NCBI RefSeq assembly: GCF_965662505.1
Contig: NZ_CBFIHX010000047.1
Location: 1-26,056, forward strand
From: Pseudomaricurvus sp965662505
Lineage (GTDB): Bacteria > Pseudomonadota > Gammaproteobacteria > Pseudomonadales > Cellvibrionaceae
Direction: 5' to 3'
DNA length: 26,056 nucleotides
The position numbers were made by a program, and so were the translations under genes. The notes below the pieces were generated by a model, which saw nothing but the letters and a program-made list of their open reading frames with translations, was not told the DNA's origin and did no database searches. Shown piece by piece: positions 1 to 7,316 of the stretch. Each line of letters starts with the position of its first letter. The first letter of the stretch is position 1.

Positions 1-11
1 CAGGATCCATT

Positions 12-300
12 TTGACAGGGGCAGGGTGAGCGGGGTTGGGTGGTATGGCCCTTCGACGGGCTCAGGGCGAACGGGGTTTGGTGGTGTGGCCCTTCGATGC
101 TTCGACAGGCTCAGCACTTAGGGCGAGCGGGGATTGGGTGGTATGGCCCTTCGACAGGCTCAGGGTGAGCGGGGTTGGGTGGTATGGCCCTTCGACGGGC
201 TCAGGGCGAACGGGGTTTGGTGGTGCCTGGTCTTTCGAGACTTCGACAGGCTCAGCACTTAGGGCGAACGGGGTTTGTGGGTATGGCCCTTCGATACTTC
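12..300. repeat. REP-like repeat cluster, left of GIY-YIG gene
   Basis: Six or more direct copies of a GC-rich unit with the core TTCGACAGGCTCAG followed by GGGCGAACGGGG lie near 12-36, 50-76, 91-132, 149-174, 188-215 and 241-273. Most are separated by TTGGGTGGTATGGCC-like spacers. There is a higher-order duplication: 22-86 and 161-225 are identical over 65 bp, and 100-132 matches 241-273 with one change, so a block of about 140 bp is repeated. Each core begins CCCTTCG and ends CGAACGGG, giving an imperfect terminal inverted repeat. Some copies carry an extra CACTTA insert. This core is a common dispersed repeat in proteobacterial genomes (from memory). Confidence 0.85.
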
Positions 301-579
301 GGCATTCTCCGCAAGTCGGGATACTGCCTCCCAATCACCACGCATCATGGCTTCCTTTTTCTGTCTGCTCCAGCCTTTAATTTGCCTTTCAGTTTCAAGC
401 GCTTCTTCCCGTGTTGTAAAAGATTGGCTGAACATCAGTTCGAGGGGAAGTCGCCTCGCTGTATAGCAGGTAGGAATTTGTCGGGAGTGATGCTGGTGTA
501 ACCGTTGTTCGAGGTTGTCTGTGTGTCCTGTGTAGTAACTGTTGTCAGCGCATTTCAAGATATAAACCCAGAAGCTCAT
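259..579 (-). CDS. GIY-YIG nuclease family protein, repeat-associated
   Basis: This encodes a 106-residue protein of the small stand-alone GIY-YIG (UvrC N-terminal-like, YhbQ/UPF0213-type) family. The N-terminus reads WVYILKCADNSYYTGHT, the GIY...YIG-equivalent strands. It is followed by LEQRLHQHHS with the conserved arginine, and by EALETERQIKGWSRQKK with the glutamate expected to bind metal. The domain ends near residue 90. The last 15 or so residues (ending HTHKPRSP) and the TAA stop are encoded by the flanking repeat. The ATG at 579 has a good AAGGA site 7 bases upstream. Such proteins are assumed to be DNA endonucleases, but the cellular role of this subgroup is not established. Repeat copies on both sides suggest the gene and the repeats travelled together; that is inference. 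Confidence 0.85.
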   Translation of the reverse strand: MSFWVYILKCADNSYYTGHTDNLEQRLHQHHSRQIPTCYTARRLPLELMFSQSFTTREEALETERQIKGWSRQKKEAMMRGDWEAVSRLAENAEVSKGHTHKPRSP

Positions 580-653
580 ACTCTGTCCTTAGAGAATTTT
601 GTCCATTGTTGTGAGTGTGCTTTGATCCTTTTGCGGGTTCAAGCTTTAGGTTC

Positions 654-800
654 ATCGGGTTTGGGTGGTATGGCCCTTCGATGCTTCGACAGGCTCAGTA
701 TTCAGGGTGAACGGGATTTGGGTGGTATGGCCCTTCGACAGGCTCAGGGCGAACGGGTTGGGTGGGATACTTCGACATCAGCACTTGGGATAAGCGGGTC
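654..800. repeat. REP-like repeat cluster, right of GIY-YIG gene
   Basis: At least three further copies of the same repeat, in the same orientation as the left cluster, lie at about 675-714 (variant with a TATTC insert), 731-757 (full core) and 769-798 (degraded). They are joined by the same TGGGTGGTATGGCC spacer. They lie upstream of the GIY-YIG gene and downstream of folE. No gene is visible in 580-826. Confidence 0.8.
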
Positions 801-826
801 TGGTTAGAGTCGTCTTCATTCCAATC

Positions 827-1483
827 TCAAGGACTCAAAAACTCCGCCCGGGTATGAATATTATCCCGAAAACATCCGCCAAGCGCGGTCGTGCTGGTTT
901 GTGAGTTACTGTCCCGAACACCTCTGGCTTTAACACAATAGTGACTGGCATCAATGCTGACGGCGACGTCGTCGGTTTCCAGTAGGGTTTGCAGGGCAAT
1001 TAAGATCTGCCGGGTCAGGCGTTCTTGCACTTGCGGTCGTTGGGCAAAGAACTGCACGATTCGGTTGATTTTGGATAGGCCGAGTATTTTACCTGCCGGG
1101 ATGTAGGCCACTTTGGCTAAGCCATCAATGACGACGAAGTGATGTTCACAGGTGCTGGTTAGGTTGATGTTGCGCACTTTGACCATTTCGTCTGCGCCCA
1201 TTTTGTTGTCGATCAGTGACAGTTTCGGGAACTGTTGATAATCAAGGCCGGAGAAGATTTCACTCACATACATCTTGGCTATGCGGTGTGGGGTTTCGGT
1301 CAAGCTGTCATCGGTTAAGTCCAGCCCTAAGGTGCCAACCACTTCTGCCATCAACCCTTTGATACGCTCGTATTTCTCTTCACTGGAGAGGCCGTTGTCG
1401 ACCAGTGGGGTTTCCAGGTTGTGTTCTATGAGCGCGTCTTTCACCACTTGCGCATCACGGCTGATTTCTGCTGTCGTCATCAT
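827..1483 (-). CDS. folE: GTP cyclohydrolase I
   Basis: The product is 218 residues, a normal length for bacterial FolE. It converts GTP to 7,8-dihydroneopterin triphosphate, the first step of tetrahydrofolate and pterin synthesis, as a cytoplasmic homodecamer. The zinc and active-site segment STCEHHFVVIDGLAKVAY is present, with the CEHH signature. Further on are the HYCVKARGV segment with the third zinc ligand cysteine and the terminal RAEFL motif. Two adjacent ATG codons (1483 and 1480) could start it; neither has a strong ribosome site. It is transcribed toward the repeat cluster and is divergent from the RhuM-Fic gene. A canonical terminator is not visible after its stop at 827. Confidence 0.95.
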   Translation of the reverse strand: MMTTAEISRDAQVVKDALIEHNLETPLVDNGLSSEEKYERIKGLMAEVVGTLGLDLTDDSLTETPHRIAKMYVSEIFSGLDYQQFPKLSLIDNKMGADEMVKVRNINLTSTCEHHFVVIDGLAKVAYIPAGKILGLSKINRIVQFFAQRPQVQERLTRQILIALQTLLETDDVAVSIDASHYCVKARGVRDSNSQTSTTALGGCFRDNIHTRAEFLSP

Positions 1484-1530
1484 GGTTACTCATCTAAAAG
1501 GTTAACGATCTGTTCCCCTGCGGGCGATAT

Positions 1531-1544
1531 CGATTCCGGAATCG
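1531..1544. promoter_or_regulatory. Palindrome in folE / RhuM-Fic divergent region
   Basis: CGATTCCGGAATCG is a perfect 14-bp palindrome. The word GCGATATCG occurs just left of it (1524-1532) and again at 1561-1569. The site sits 48 bp upstream of folE and about 220 bp upstream of the RhuM-Fic start, so it could be an operator for folE. The binding protein is unknown. Confidence 0.35.
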
Positions 1545-1623
1545 TGTGAAAGTTTACGGCGCGATATCGGTTTTGGATCACTGTCGCTAATACATTTAAT
1601 GCTCTGGGCATTGGATATTTCAG

Positions 1624-1635
1624 TCGAACGTTCGA
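1624..1635. promoter_or_regulatory. Second palindrome in the same divergent region
   Basis: TCGAACGTTCGA is a perfect 12-bp palindrome about midway between folE and the RhuM-Fic gene. Its position suggests a regulator site for one or both genes. It may also occur by chance in GC-rich DNA. Confidence 0.3.
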
Positions 1636-1765
1636 AGCGGAACGATTAGGAGGCGATTTATAATTGGCCGCGGTGTCATGGTCGATAAGTCACTTAATGG
1701 ACGATTGGCGGGCGCCGGTCATAGCACATCTATTAAGGGGTTAATCACCATCGCAAGGAGGCGGT

Positions 1766-2776
1766 ATGAGCACAAAAGGGCAGAATAATAATCAGATCGA
1801 AATCTACCAGACCGAGGATGGTCAGACTGAGATTGAGGTCAAGTTGGAGGCTGATACTGTTTGGCTTACACAGCGGCAGATGGGAGAGGTGTTCGACACC
1901 ACCCCGGAAAACGTGTTGATGCATCTGCGAAATATTTATAAAGACGGCGAATTAGACGAACCGGCAACTGCTAAGGATTTCTTAGTAGTTCGTCAGGAAG
2001 GGAAAAGGCAAGTGCGCCGTAACCTGAAACACTACAATCTGGACGCGATTATCTCCGTTGGGTATCGAGTGAACTCCAAGCGGGGGGTGCAGTTCCGTAT
2101 TTGGGCGACCCAACGCTTAAAAGAGTATCTGGTGCAGGGTTACACTCTCAACTATACCCGCTTCGATAAAAACGCACATGAGCTGAAACAGGCCCTGGCG
2201 TTGATTCAAAAAGCCGCTCAAAGCCCCGAGCTGTCGGGCTCAGAGGGGCGGGGGCTGGTGGATATCGTCTCTCGCTATACCCAAACCTTCCTGTGGTTGC
2301 AGCGCTATGACGAGGGGTTGCTGGAAGAGCCCAATGGCGAAAGTGGCGGGCGGTTGCGCAATCCGGTGGAGGCTATGGCTGCACTGGGAGAACTGAAGCA
2401 TCAGTTGATTGAGCGTGGGGAGGCCACGAAACTGTTTGCGTTGGTGCGTGATACCGGGCTGGTGGGGATTTTCGGCAACTTGGATCAGACGGTGTTTGGC
2501 GATCCGGCCTATCCCACAGTAGAAAGTAAAGCCGCGCATTTGTTGTATTTTGTGGTGAAGAATCACCCCTTCACTGATGGTAATAAACGCAGCGGGGCAT
2601 TTCTGTTTGTGGATTTTTTGCATGTCAACGGTCGTTTGTTCAGTGAGGAAGGCCATCCCATTATTAATGACACTGGACTGGCAGCTCTGACGCTGTTGGT
2701 GGCAGAATCTGACCCAAAGCAGAAAGAGACGCTGATTCGACTGATTATGAATATGCTCAGTCTTGATGAGGTCTGA
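1766..2776 (+). CDS. RhuM family N-terminus fused to Fic/Doc domain
   Basis: The product is 336 residues. Residues about 10-115 match the virulence-protein RhuM family, with WLTQRQMGEVFDTTPENV (an HTH-like segment), LKHYNLDAIISVGYRVNS and FRIWATQRLKEYLVQGY. The C-terminal third is a Fic/Doc fold with GIFGNLDQTVFGDPAYP (flap region) followed by HPFTDGNKRSG, the HxFxDGNKR form of the catalytic loop. The lysine after GN makes it Doc-like rather than a canonical AMP-transferring Fic (HxFx[D/E]GNGR). Doc phosphorylates EF-Tu, but substrate and reaction here are unknown. The ATG follows a strong AAGGAGG at 1755-1761. It stands alone, with no small antitoxin gene beside it. Fusions of this kind are often found in accessory DNA. 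Confidence 0.85.
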   Translation: MSTKGQNNNQIEIYQTEDGQTEIEVKLEADTVWLTQRQMGEVFDTTPENVLMHLRNIYKDGELDEPATAKDFLVVRQEGKRQVRRNLKHYNLDAIISVGYRVNSKRGVQFRIWATQRLKEYLVQGYTLNYTRFDKNAHELKQALALIQKAAQSPELSGSEGRGLVDIVSRYTQTFLWLQRYDEGLLEEPNGESGGRLRNPVEAMAALGELKHQLIERGEATKLFALVRDTGLVGIFGNLDQTVFGDPAYPTVESKAAHLLYFVVKNHPFTDGNKRSGAFLFVDFLHVNGRLFSEEGHPIINDTGLAALTLLVAESDPKQKETLIRLIMNMLSLDEV

Positions 2777-2791
2777 CCGGATAGTCATGCT

Positions 2792-2810
2792 CACTGGAGG
2801 GTTGCCAGTG
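2792..2810. terminator. Weak hairpin after RhuM-Fic gene
   Basis: CACTGG (2792-2797) and CCAGTG (2805-2810) form a 6-bp stem with a 7-base loop, 16 bp after the stop codon. There is no T-run, so this is at best a processing or Rho-assisted end. A second small stem CGGG/CCCG lies at 2825-2837. Confidence 0.35.
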
Positions 2811-2873
2811 CATGGTTAATAGAACGGGTTTGTCCCGCAGGCTTGGGCACCCTCCCGATTAGTGGCGTCTAAA

Positions 2874-2882
2874 TGCTATAAT
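2874..2882 (+). promoter_or_regulatory. Extended -10 promoter of pbpG
   Basis: TGCTATAAT is a consensus extended -10 element (TGn plus TATAAT). No good -35 sequence lies 16-18 bp upstream, which is usual for extended -10 promoters. Transcription would start near 2889, leaving a leader of about 40 bases before the ATG at 2928. This placement argues against the in-frame ATG at 2862 as the start. Confidence 0.55.
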
Positions 2883-2927
2883 TCCCTAATAAATTTAAGG
2901 TTAACGTGCTGTAGGCTGGGATTTCGC

Positions 2928-3833
2928 ATGCGTATTGGGTATTGGTTGGGTGTTTTCGCATTGGGCGTCGGTCTGTGGACGGGTTCGCTGGCGGCAGAGG
3001 ATGGGGTGAATAGGCTCGATCCAGCCCGTTTGCAGTTGGCTTCGATGAGTGGGTTGGTGCTTGATGCGGAGAATGGCAAGGAACTGTATTCGAGCCACGC
3101 AGATCTGGTGTTGCCGATTGCTTCTATTACGAAGCTGATGACGGCGATGGTGGTGTTGGATTCAAAGCAGCCGCTGAATGAATTACTGAGTGTTGAGATT
3201 GCGGATAATCCGTCAATGGTTAACGTGTTTTCCCGAGTGCGTATTGGCAGCATGATCAGTCGCAAGCGCATGATACAGCTTGCGTTAATGTCGTCGGAAA
3301 ACCGGATCGCCAGCAGTTTGGGGTATCACCATCCGGGTGGAATGATAGCCTTTGTGGCGGCGATGAATGCCAAGGCGGTCAGTCTGGGGATGGAGCGAAC
3401 GCGCTTTGTCGAGCCAACGGGGTTGTCATCGGACAATGTGTCCACCGCGCGGGATCTGGGTAAGTTGTTATTGGCTGCGCGTGATTATCCGGTGCTGACA
3501 GAGTTGAGTACGGCCCCGAAGAAGGATGCGTTCTTTCGTAAGCCACGGTATCCGCTGGCGTTCTATAACACCAATCCTCTGGTGAGAAAAAGCCACTGGG
3601 ACATTCAATTGACCAAGACCGGTTATCTGGACGATGCGGGACATTGTTTGGTGATGCTCGCTAAGTTTCAGGGGCAGCCATTGGGTTTGGTATTTTTGGA
3701 TGCCTTTGGCAAATTAAGTCACATTGGTGATGCGGGGCGGGTACGGCGCTGGGTCGAAACCGGTGTCGGCGGGCCGGTACCAAAAGCTGCGCTGCGCTCG
3801 AAAGATGCCAAGTTGCTGGCTCTCGAAGAATAA
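2928..3833 (+). CDS. pbpG: D-alanyl-D-alanine endopeptidase (PBP7-type)
   Basis: The product is 301 residues from the ATG at 2928. A signal peptide is clear (YWLGVFALGVGLWTGSLAAE), so the enzyme is periplasmic. It belongs to the S11 serine peptidases, low-molecular-weight penicillin-binding proteins that cut D-Ala-meso-diaminopimelate cross-links in peptidoglycan. All three active-site motifs are present: Ser66-x-x-Lys69 in SITK, Ser123-Glu-Asn125, and Lys230-Thr-Gly. An in-frame ATG exists at 2862 but would put extra residues before the signal peptide and lies upstream of the predicted promoter. The last codons and stop are part of a 17-bp tandem duplication. The gene is convergent with cti. 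Confidence 0.92.
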   Translation: MRIGYWLGVFALGVGLWTGSLAAEDGVNRLDPARLQLASMSGLVLDAENGKELYSSHADLVLPIASITKLMTAMVVLDSKQPLNELLSVEIADNPSMVNVFSRVRIGSMISRKRMIQLALMSSENRIASSLGYHHPGGMIAFVAAMNAKAVSLGMERTRFVEPTGLSSDNVSTARDLGKLLLAARDYPVLTELSTAPKKDAFFRKPRYPLAFYNTNPLVRKSHWDIQLTKTGYLDDAGHCLVMLAKFQGQPLGLVFLDAFGKLSHIGDAGRVRRWVETGVGGPVPKAALRSKDAKLLALEE

Positions 3834-3862
3834 ATTTAACGAAAGAATATATTTAACGAAAG
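3826..3862. repeat. 17-bp tandem duplication across pbpG stop
   Basis: AAGAATAAATTTAACGAAAG (3826-3845) recurs at 3843-3862 with one mismatch, a period of 17 bp. The first copy contains the last codon and TAA stop of pbpG; in the second copy TAA has become TAT. Confidence 0.8.
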
Positions 3863-3898
3863 CATAAATACCGGCAGTGTGGTGCCCGGTATTTATGC
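3862..3898. terminator. Strong hairpin after pbpG
   Basis: GCATAAATACCGG (3862-3874) pairs perfectly with CCGGTATTTATGC (3886-3898), a 13-bp stem with an 11-base loop. It begins 29 bp after the pbpG stop. No T-run follows on the + strand, so it may act as an mRNA-end stabiliser or weak terminator rather than a classic intrinsic terminator. Confidence 0.5.
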
Positions 3899-3919
3899 AG
3901 ACCGTTATATTGATCTTCT

Positions 3920-3980
3920 CTATCTATTTATCTTTTCGTTCTATCTATCTTTTCTGCTGTATCTATCCGATCTTTTGTCT
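3920..3980. repeat. Degenerate TCTATCTAT-rich repeat
   Basis: About three degenerate copies of a pyrimidine-rich unit of about 20 bp (CTATCTATTTATCTTTT, CTATCTATCTTTT, TATCTATCCGATCTTTT) lie between pbpG and cti. The + strand here is almost free of G. Confidence 0.5.
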
Positions 3981-4012
3981 GTCTTGTTTGATGTCTAGCT
4001 GATGTTATCCAC

Positions 4013-4049
4013 CGGCGCAATCATGCGCCGACCTGAGGATTTCAGGTCG
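4013..4049. terminator. Twin hairpins downstream of cti
   Basis: CGGCGCA (4013-4019) pairs with TGCGCCG (4024-4030) around the loop ATCA. The next stem, CGACCTGA (4029-4036) with TCAGGTCG (4042-4049), shares the CG at 4029-4030, so the two stems are adjacent or mutually exclusive at their junction. They lie about 45 bp past the cti stop codon (minus strand). No T-run is present on either side. Confidence 0.45.
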
Positions 4050-4094
4050 GGTAGTGGGGGGGCTTGAAATAGAATAAACGCGTGCTAGATGGGA

Positions 4095-6452
4095 TTAACG
4101 ATTTTCAAGTCGGTTCAAGTCGAATAAACCGTAGTTGATAGGGTGCTGCTGTTGGTCTAGCGCGTGAAGTTTATCGCTGTGTTGCCAAAAGTCAGGACTG
4201 GTACGACGAATGCCGTAGCGTTCCATAAATTGATGGTAGTCTTCCTGGTTGGCTAACGTTTTTACGTCTCGCACCAGTAGGGGCAGTTGATTTTGAGTCA
4301 CATGCCAGAAAGCTCCAGGGTACGCGCCAATGAAGCCTTTGGTGACGGTCACAGAATCTTTGGCGGGTACTCGGTTGGACTGCTCTTGCAATAAGCTGGT
4401 GATATTGGTGTGGGCATTGTTATGAAGGACGGTAAACAGGTGGGTGTCACCTTCTTGATCTTCAACGCTCAAAAATACGACCTGTGGCAACAGGTTGGCG
4501 GATTTACCGGTAATGGTGGTCAATTCTTCGAGAGCCGTTTTTGATTCAGCGTTGAGGGTCGATTCTTCCAGAGCGTGAGAGGTGACGAGCACTGGCTCCA
4601 GTCGCTGTTTGAGTAAATCTAACAGTTCTGTTTTGGGGTTGTCGGTTTTAAAGGAGATTCGGCTTGCATCAAAATACGCGCTGCTACTCTGCTCGACAAA
4701 GTCTCTGGATTTACTGTCGGCGCCTTGATACCAGTCTTCCCAGTAACGCTTTTGCGCGTCAGGGGGCAGCAGGGTCAGGAAGTTCATTTCACCTTCCATG
4801 CGTAGGAAGTCCATATACAGACGTGTAATCAGTTGATGTCCGACATTACCATAGACATCAAAGCCGGCGACCAACAGATAGTGGATTCTTTCCAGTATCG
4901 GATAGTTGATGATCCACGCCGTTTTGGGCTCGTCGCCTACGAGTCCTTTGACCACGCTGGCGCTGTCGATATGACGAAAGACCGTCAGGGCTGCGTTGTC
5001 ATTGGAGCCGTCACCGTCCCAGACCGTTTTCTCGTCTAGGGCAATTTGGTTCTTTTTATAGAAGCTTTTTTTCGCTTCGTGCTGGGCGTTGAGATAATCC
5101 TGGTGAAGGGATGAGTATTTCATCCATTTGGTTATCGGCAGTAATGTACTCCCTGCTTCTGTAGGAATCCTCAGATGGGCGCTTTGTTCCGCCAGGAAGT
5201 TGTTGGATTCATCCGGGTCAATGAGTTCGGGGTCGGTAAAGAAAACCCAGAACTGATCATTAATCACGTTTAGGGCGACTTGCCCTCGGCATACAGGCCC
5301 TTTAATGAAGCCCATGATGGTGAATTCCGCTTCATCCAGCATAAACCGGTAGCGGGATTGGGTTGGTAGCTGTTCAAAGGCCTTAAACGGATTGCCACTG
5401 ACCTCCGAATGGTATGAGGGGAGTGAGGTGACCGTGTAGTCGTCGGTGTAAAACCAGCTGTCCCACTTTTCCTTACGTTCTTGATTGAGTGCATAAGGCA
5501 TGTGGGTTTTCGCAAGCGGAGTGGTGGTGCTTTTTTGTAAACGGTAGTAGACGCGATCCACTCCCGGTGCATCATAGGGACGTCGTGAAGGAATGATCTG
5601 GATAGGGACGCCGGTCGGTGTGGATGAACGTACCAGTTTAAAAAAGGTATCGGTTGATATCTCATCAAAGTAGAGAGCCGCTAAAAACAGGTGTTCATAA
5701 ATATAGCGGTTTGTCAGTTGGCCTTTGAGTGAGTCCTGATTGAAATAGGCTTCCCACTCTTCTACTTTTTGTTGCAAATCTGGGGTAAGGGGTGGCTCTT
5801 CAGGCAAGGGTGCGCCTTGGGAAAGCCAATAATTGATTTTGTGTTGTTCTGCACCGGATAAGGCGGGTAGTCCGTAAGGCATGCCCCAGTTGGGATGTTC
5901 TGCTTTAAAGGTGTCGAACTCTTCAATTTTAGGGCAGGAGTATTCTCGGTCGATGTTAACGGTAATGTCTTCTGGTAAGAGCCCTTCTGAAGGAATGGGA
6001 TTCTTGTTCTTCAAATCCAGCATTTTGTAGATGAGGCTGCCTTCGAGATTGGCCTCTGGGGTTTGGGTGCGTTCATTTAAAGCCGGGTAAAAACCCACTT
6101 CTCGCCATTCGTCCACCGTGAGGTGGTCAATAAATAAGCGGCTGGGTGTGCTGCTGGTTAGACGCAGTCCATCATAAACCAACTCTTTGCTGGCGCCCCG
6201 TTCGAGACCGGCTGTGGATGACATTTTGAGCTGGCAGGGTGCGTCGTAGCATCCATGGCAAACTGTGCAGCGGTGTTCGATGATTGGCTTAATATTGCTG
6301 TTGTAGCGTTCACCCCATTCACTGTCATTCTCAACCAGGCGCTCTTTGGGGTGGCTTTTACCGTACAGTTCGTCGAGGTTTGCCCCAGATATCGCTGCGC
6401 AGCTGGCCAGTATGATGATAAAGCAGGTGATGAAAAAAGACTTTTGGGGCAT
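4095..6452 (-). CDS. cti: Fatty acid cis/trans isomerase, haem-binding
   Basis: The product is 785 residues, the usual size of Cti. It isomerises cis double bonds of membrane phospholipid acyl chains to trans in the periplasm, without ATP or new synthesis, and rigidifies the membrane under solvent or heat stress (known for Pseudomonas and Vibrio). The N-terminus has a hydrophobic segment, and LASC at residues 15-18 fits a lipobox, so it may be an anchored lipoprotein. The cytochrome c-type haem site CTVCH lies at residues 62-66, with a further cysteine just after (CHGC). Start ATG at 6452 has only a weak AGAGAG site. The gene is single, convergent with pbpG. No promoter with both boxes could be found upstream; TATACT on the minus strand near 6510 is a possible -10. 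Confidence 0.9.
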   Translation of the reverse strand: MPQKSFFITCFIIILASCAAISGANLDELYGKSHPKERLVENDSEWGERYNSNIKPIIEHRCTVCHGCYDAPCQLKMSSTAGLERGASKELVYDGLRLTSSTPSRLFIDHLTVDEWREVGFYPALNERTQTPEANLEGSLIYKMLDLKNKNPIPSEGLLPEDITVNIDREYSCPKIEEFDTFKAEHPNWGMPYGLPALSGAEQHKINYWLSQGAPLPEEPPLTPDLQQKVEEWEAYFNQDSLKGQLTNRYIYEHLFLAALYFDEISTDTFFKLVRSSTPTGVPIQIIPSRRPYDAPGVDRVYYRLQKSTTTPLAKTHMPYALNQERKEKWDSWFYTDDYTVTSLPSYHSEVSGNPFKAFEQLPTQSRYRFMLDEAEFTIMGFIKGPVCRGQVALNVINDQFWVFFTDPELIDPDESNNFLAEQSAHLRIPTEAGSTLLPITKWMKYSSLHQDYLNAQHEAKKSFYKKNQIALDEKTVWDGDGSNDNAALTVFRHIDSASVVKGLVGDEPKTAWIINYPILERIHYLLVAGFDVYGNVGHQLITRLYMDFLRMEGEMNFLTLLPPDAQKRYWEDWYQGADSKSRDFVEQSSSAYFDASRISFKTDNPKTELLDLLKQRLEPVLVTSHALEESTLNAESKTALEELTTITGKSANLLPQVVFLSVEDQEGDTHLFTVLHNNAHTNITSLLQEQSNRVPAKDSVTVTKGFIGAYPGAFWHVTQNQLPLLVRDVKTLANQEDYHQFMERYGIRRTSPDFWQHSDKLHALDQQQHPINYGLFDLNRLENR

Positions 6453-6601
6453 GCCGGACTCTCTGTTACCGCTAAATTCTAGAGGATGCTCTTTACAGTC
6501 GTCAGTATAGAGAGTTTTAGAATTAAGGCACAGGTTCTGATCAACAGAATCAATATGAATGGAGAGGCTGCAGATGGTGTGGTGGAGACTGTTTTCCTAA
6601 T

Positions 6602-7189
6602 CTACAGCAGCTTTTGTGCAATGAGTGAGCAGGCGTCGAGGTATGCCGTGCCGCGAAGCTGTCGGATTCGGTTTTTCTCTTCGGTAAACCAGTCTGCATA
6701 GAAGGCGATTTCGGTGTGGCTGCAAGCCCGGTGTTCTTCTGTGGTGAGGTTGTCTTCTATCAGTACCCAGTGGATGGTTTGGTTGTCGAGTCGATACTCC
6801 AGACCAAGATTGAGTAGAGCATCTGATATGTTTCTCAGGGCCGGGTCCCTTTTTTCAAGCGCGTAGTTAATGACTTGCGCTCCCTGATTTTCAAGGCGTT
6901 CTTTGGCAGCGCTACCGCTTGTGGCGCGAATGGCCAGATACTTAATGAGGGAGTAATCTGCTTTCGCGTCTGGGATTGGCGTTGCTTTTTCAATCTCTAC
7001 CAGCATGTCTGTTGTGGCTGGCTCGACGTGACTGGTTGTCTGCTTTGCACGGTTAGGCTTTCGGGCTTTGCTGTTCGTCTGTCTTTTGGTTTTTGAAGTT
7101 TGTGTGTCAGCGTCATTCAGTGGTGAGCCAAAGAGATCGAGATTTTCCTGGAGAACCTGTATTTCATTATTGGTCAGAGGCTTGGACAT
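6602..7189 (-). CDS. Hypothetical protein
   Basis: I do not recognise this 195-residue protein (start MSKPLTNNEI at 7189). An in-frame TTG at 7276 would add 29 residues but ATG is preferred. After a short N-terminal helix there is a basic, low-complexity stretch (TKRQTNSKARKPNRAKQ, about residues 33-49), which looks like a flexible or nucleic-acid-contacting linker. The C-terminal two thirds are predicted mostly helical and mixed-charge (YSLIKYLAIRATSGSAAKER; RNISDALLNLGLEYRL; HTEIAFYADWFTEEKNRI). No signal peptide, membrane segment or known catalytic motif is visible. It is read in the same direction as Maf/YceF (172 bp upstream) and cti. Intact frame and ordinary codon use make it likely real. 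Confidence 0.65.
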   Translation of the reverse strand: MSKPLTNNEIQVLQENLDLFGSPLNDADTQTSKTKRQTNSKARKPNRAKQTTSHVEPATTDMLVEIEKATPIPDAKADYSLIKYLAIRATSGSAAKERLENQGAQVINYALEKRDPALRNISDALLNLGLEYRLDNQTIHWVLIEDNLTTEEHRACSHTEIAFYADWFTEEKNRIRQLRGTAYLDACSLIAQKLL

Positions 7190-7316
7190 GACGTATTTTT
7201 TTGCCTGAAAGCTGTTCAGTGAATCATCGCTGGGAAGCGGGGCGGGAATTCTACTGAAAAGGCTGTCGTTGACCAAGCACTGCTGCGATTTTTCTATGAA
7301 GGCTTTTTTAATCTAT

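Noticed and set aside
12..300. Regular repeat array that could be a CRISPR
   Set aside because: The spacers are themselves repeated (TTGGGTGGTATGGCC-like), unit lengths vary and no cas genes are present.
36..380. Open frames on both strands through the repeat cluster (36-380 +, 62-334 -, also 175-501 +)
   Set aside because: The encoded peptides are simply translations of the repeat (e.g. LSLSKG and PEPVEG words) with no ribosome site.
505..807. 100-codon + strand frame
   Set aside because: It overlaps the 5' end of the GIY-YIG gene and then runs through the right repeat cluster; no family resemblance.
1700..1765. Antitoxin gene or clear promoter ahead of the RhuM-Fic gene
   Set aside because: No short ORF with a start and ribosome site, and no -35/-10 pair with acceptable spacing (TTGGCG and TATTAA are 20 bp apart).
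2240..2794. 184-codon frame antisense to the RhuM-Fic gene
   Set aside because: It is a shadow of the real coding strand, with no ribosome site and no recognisable domain.
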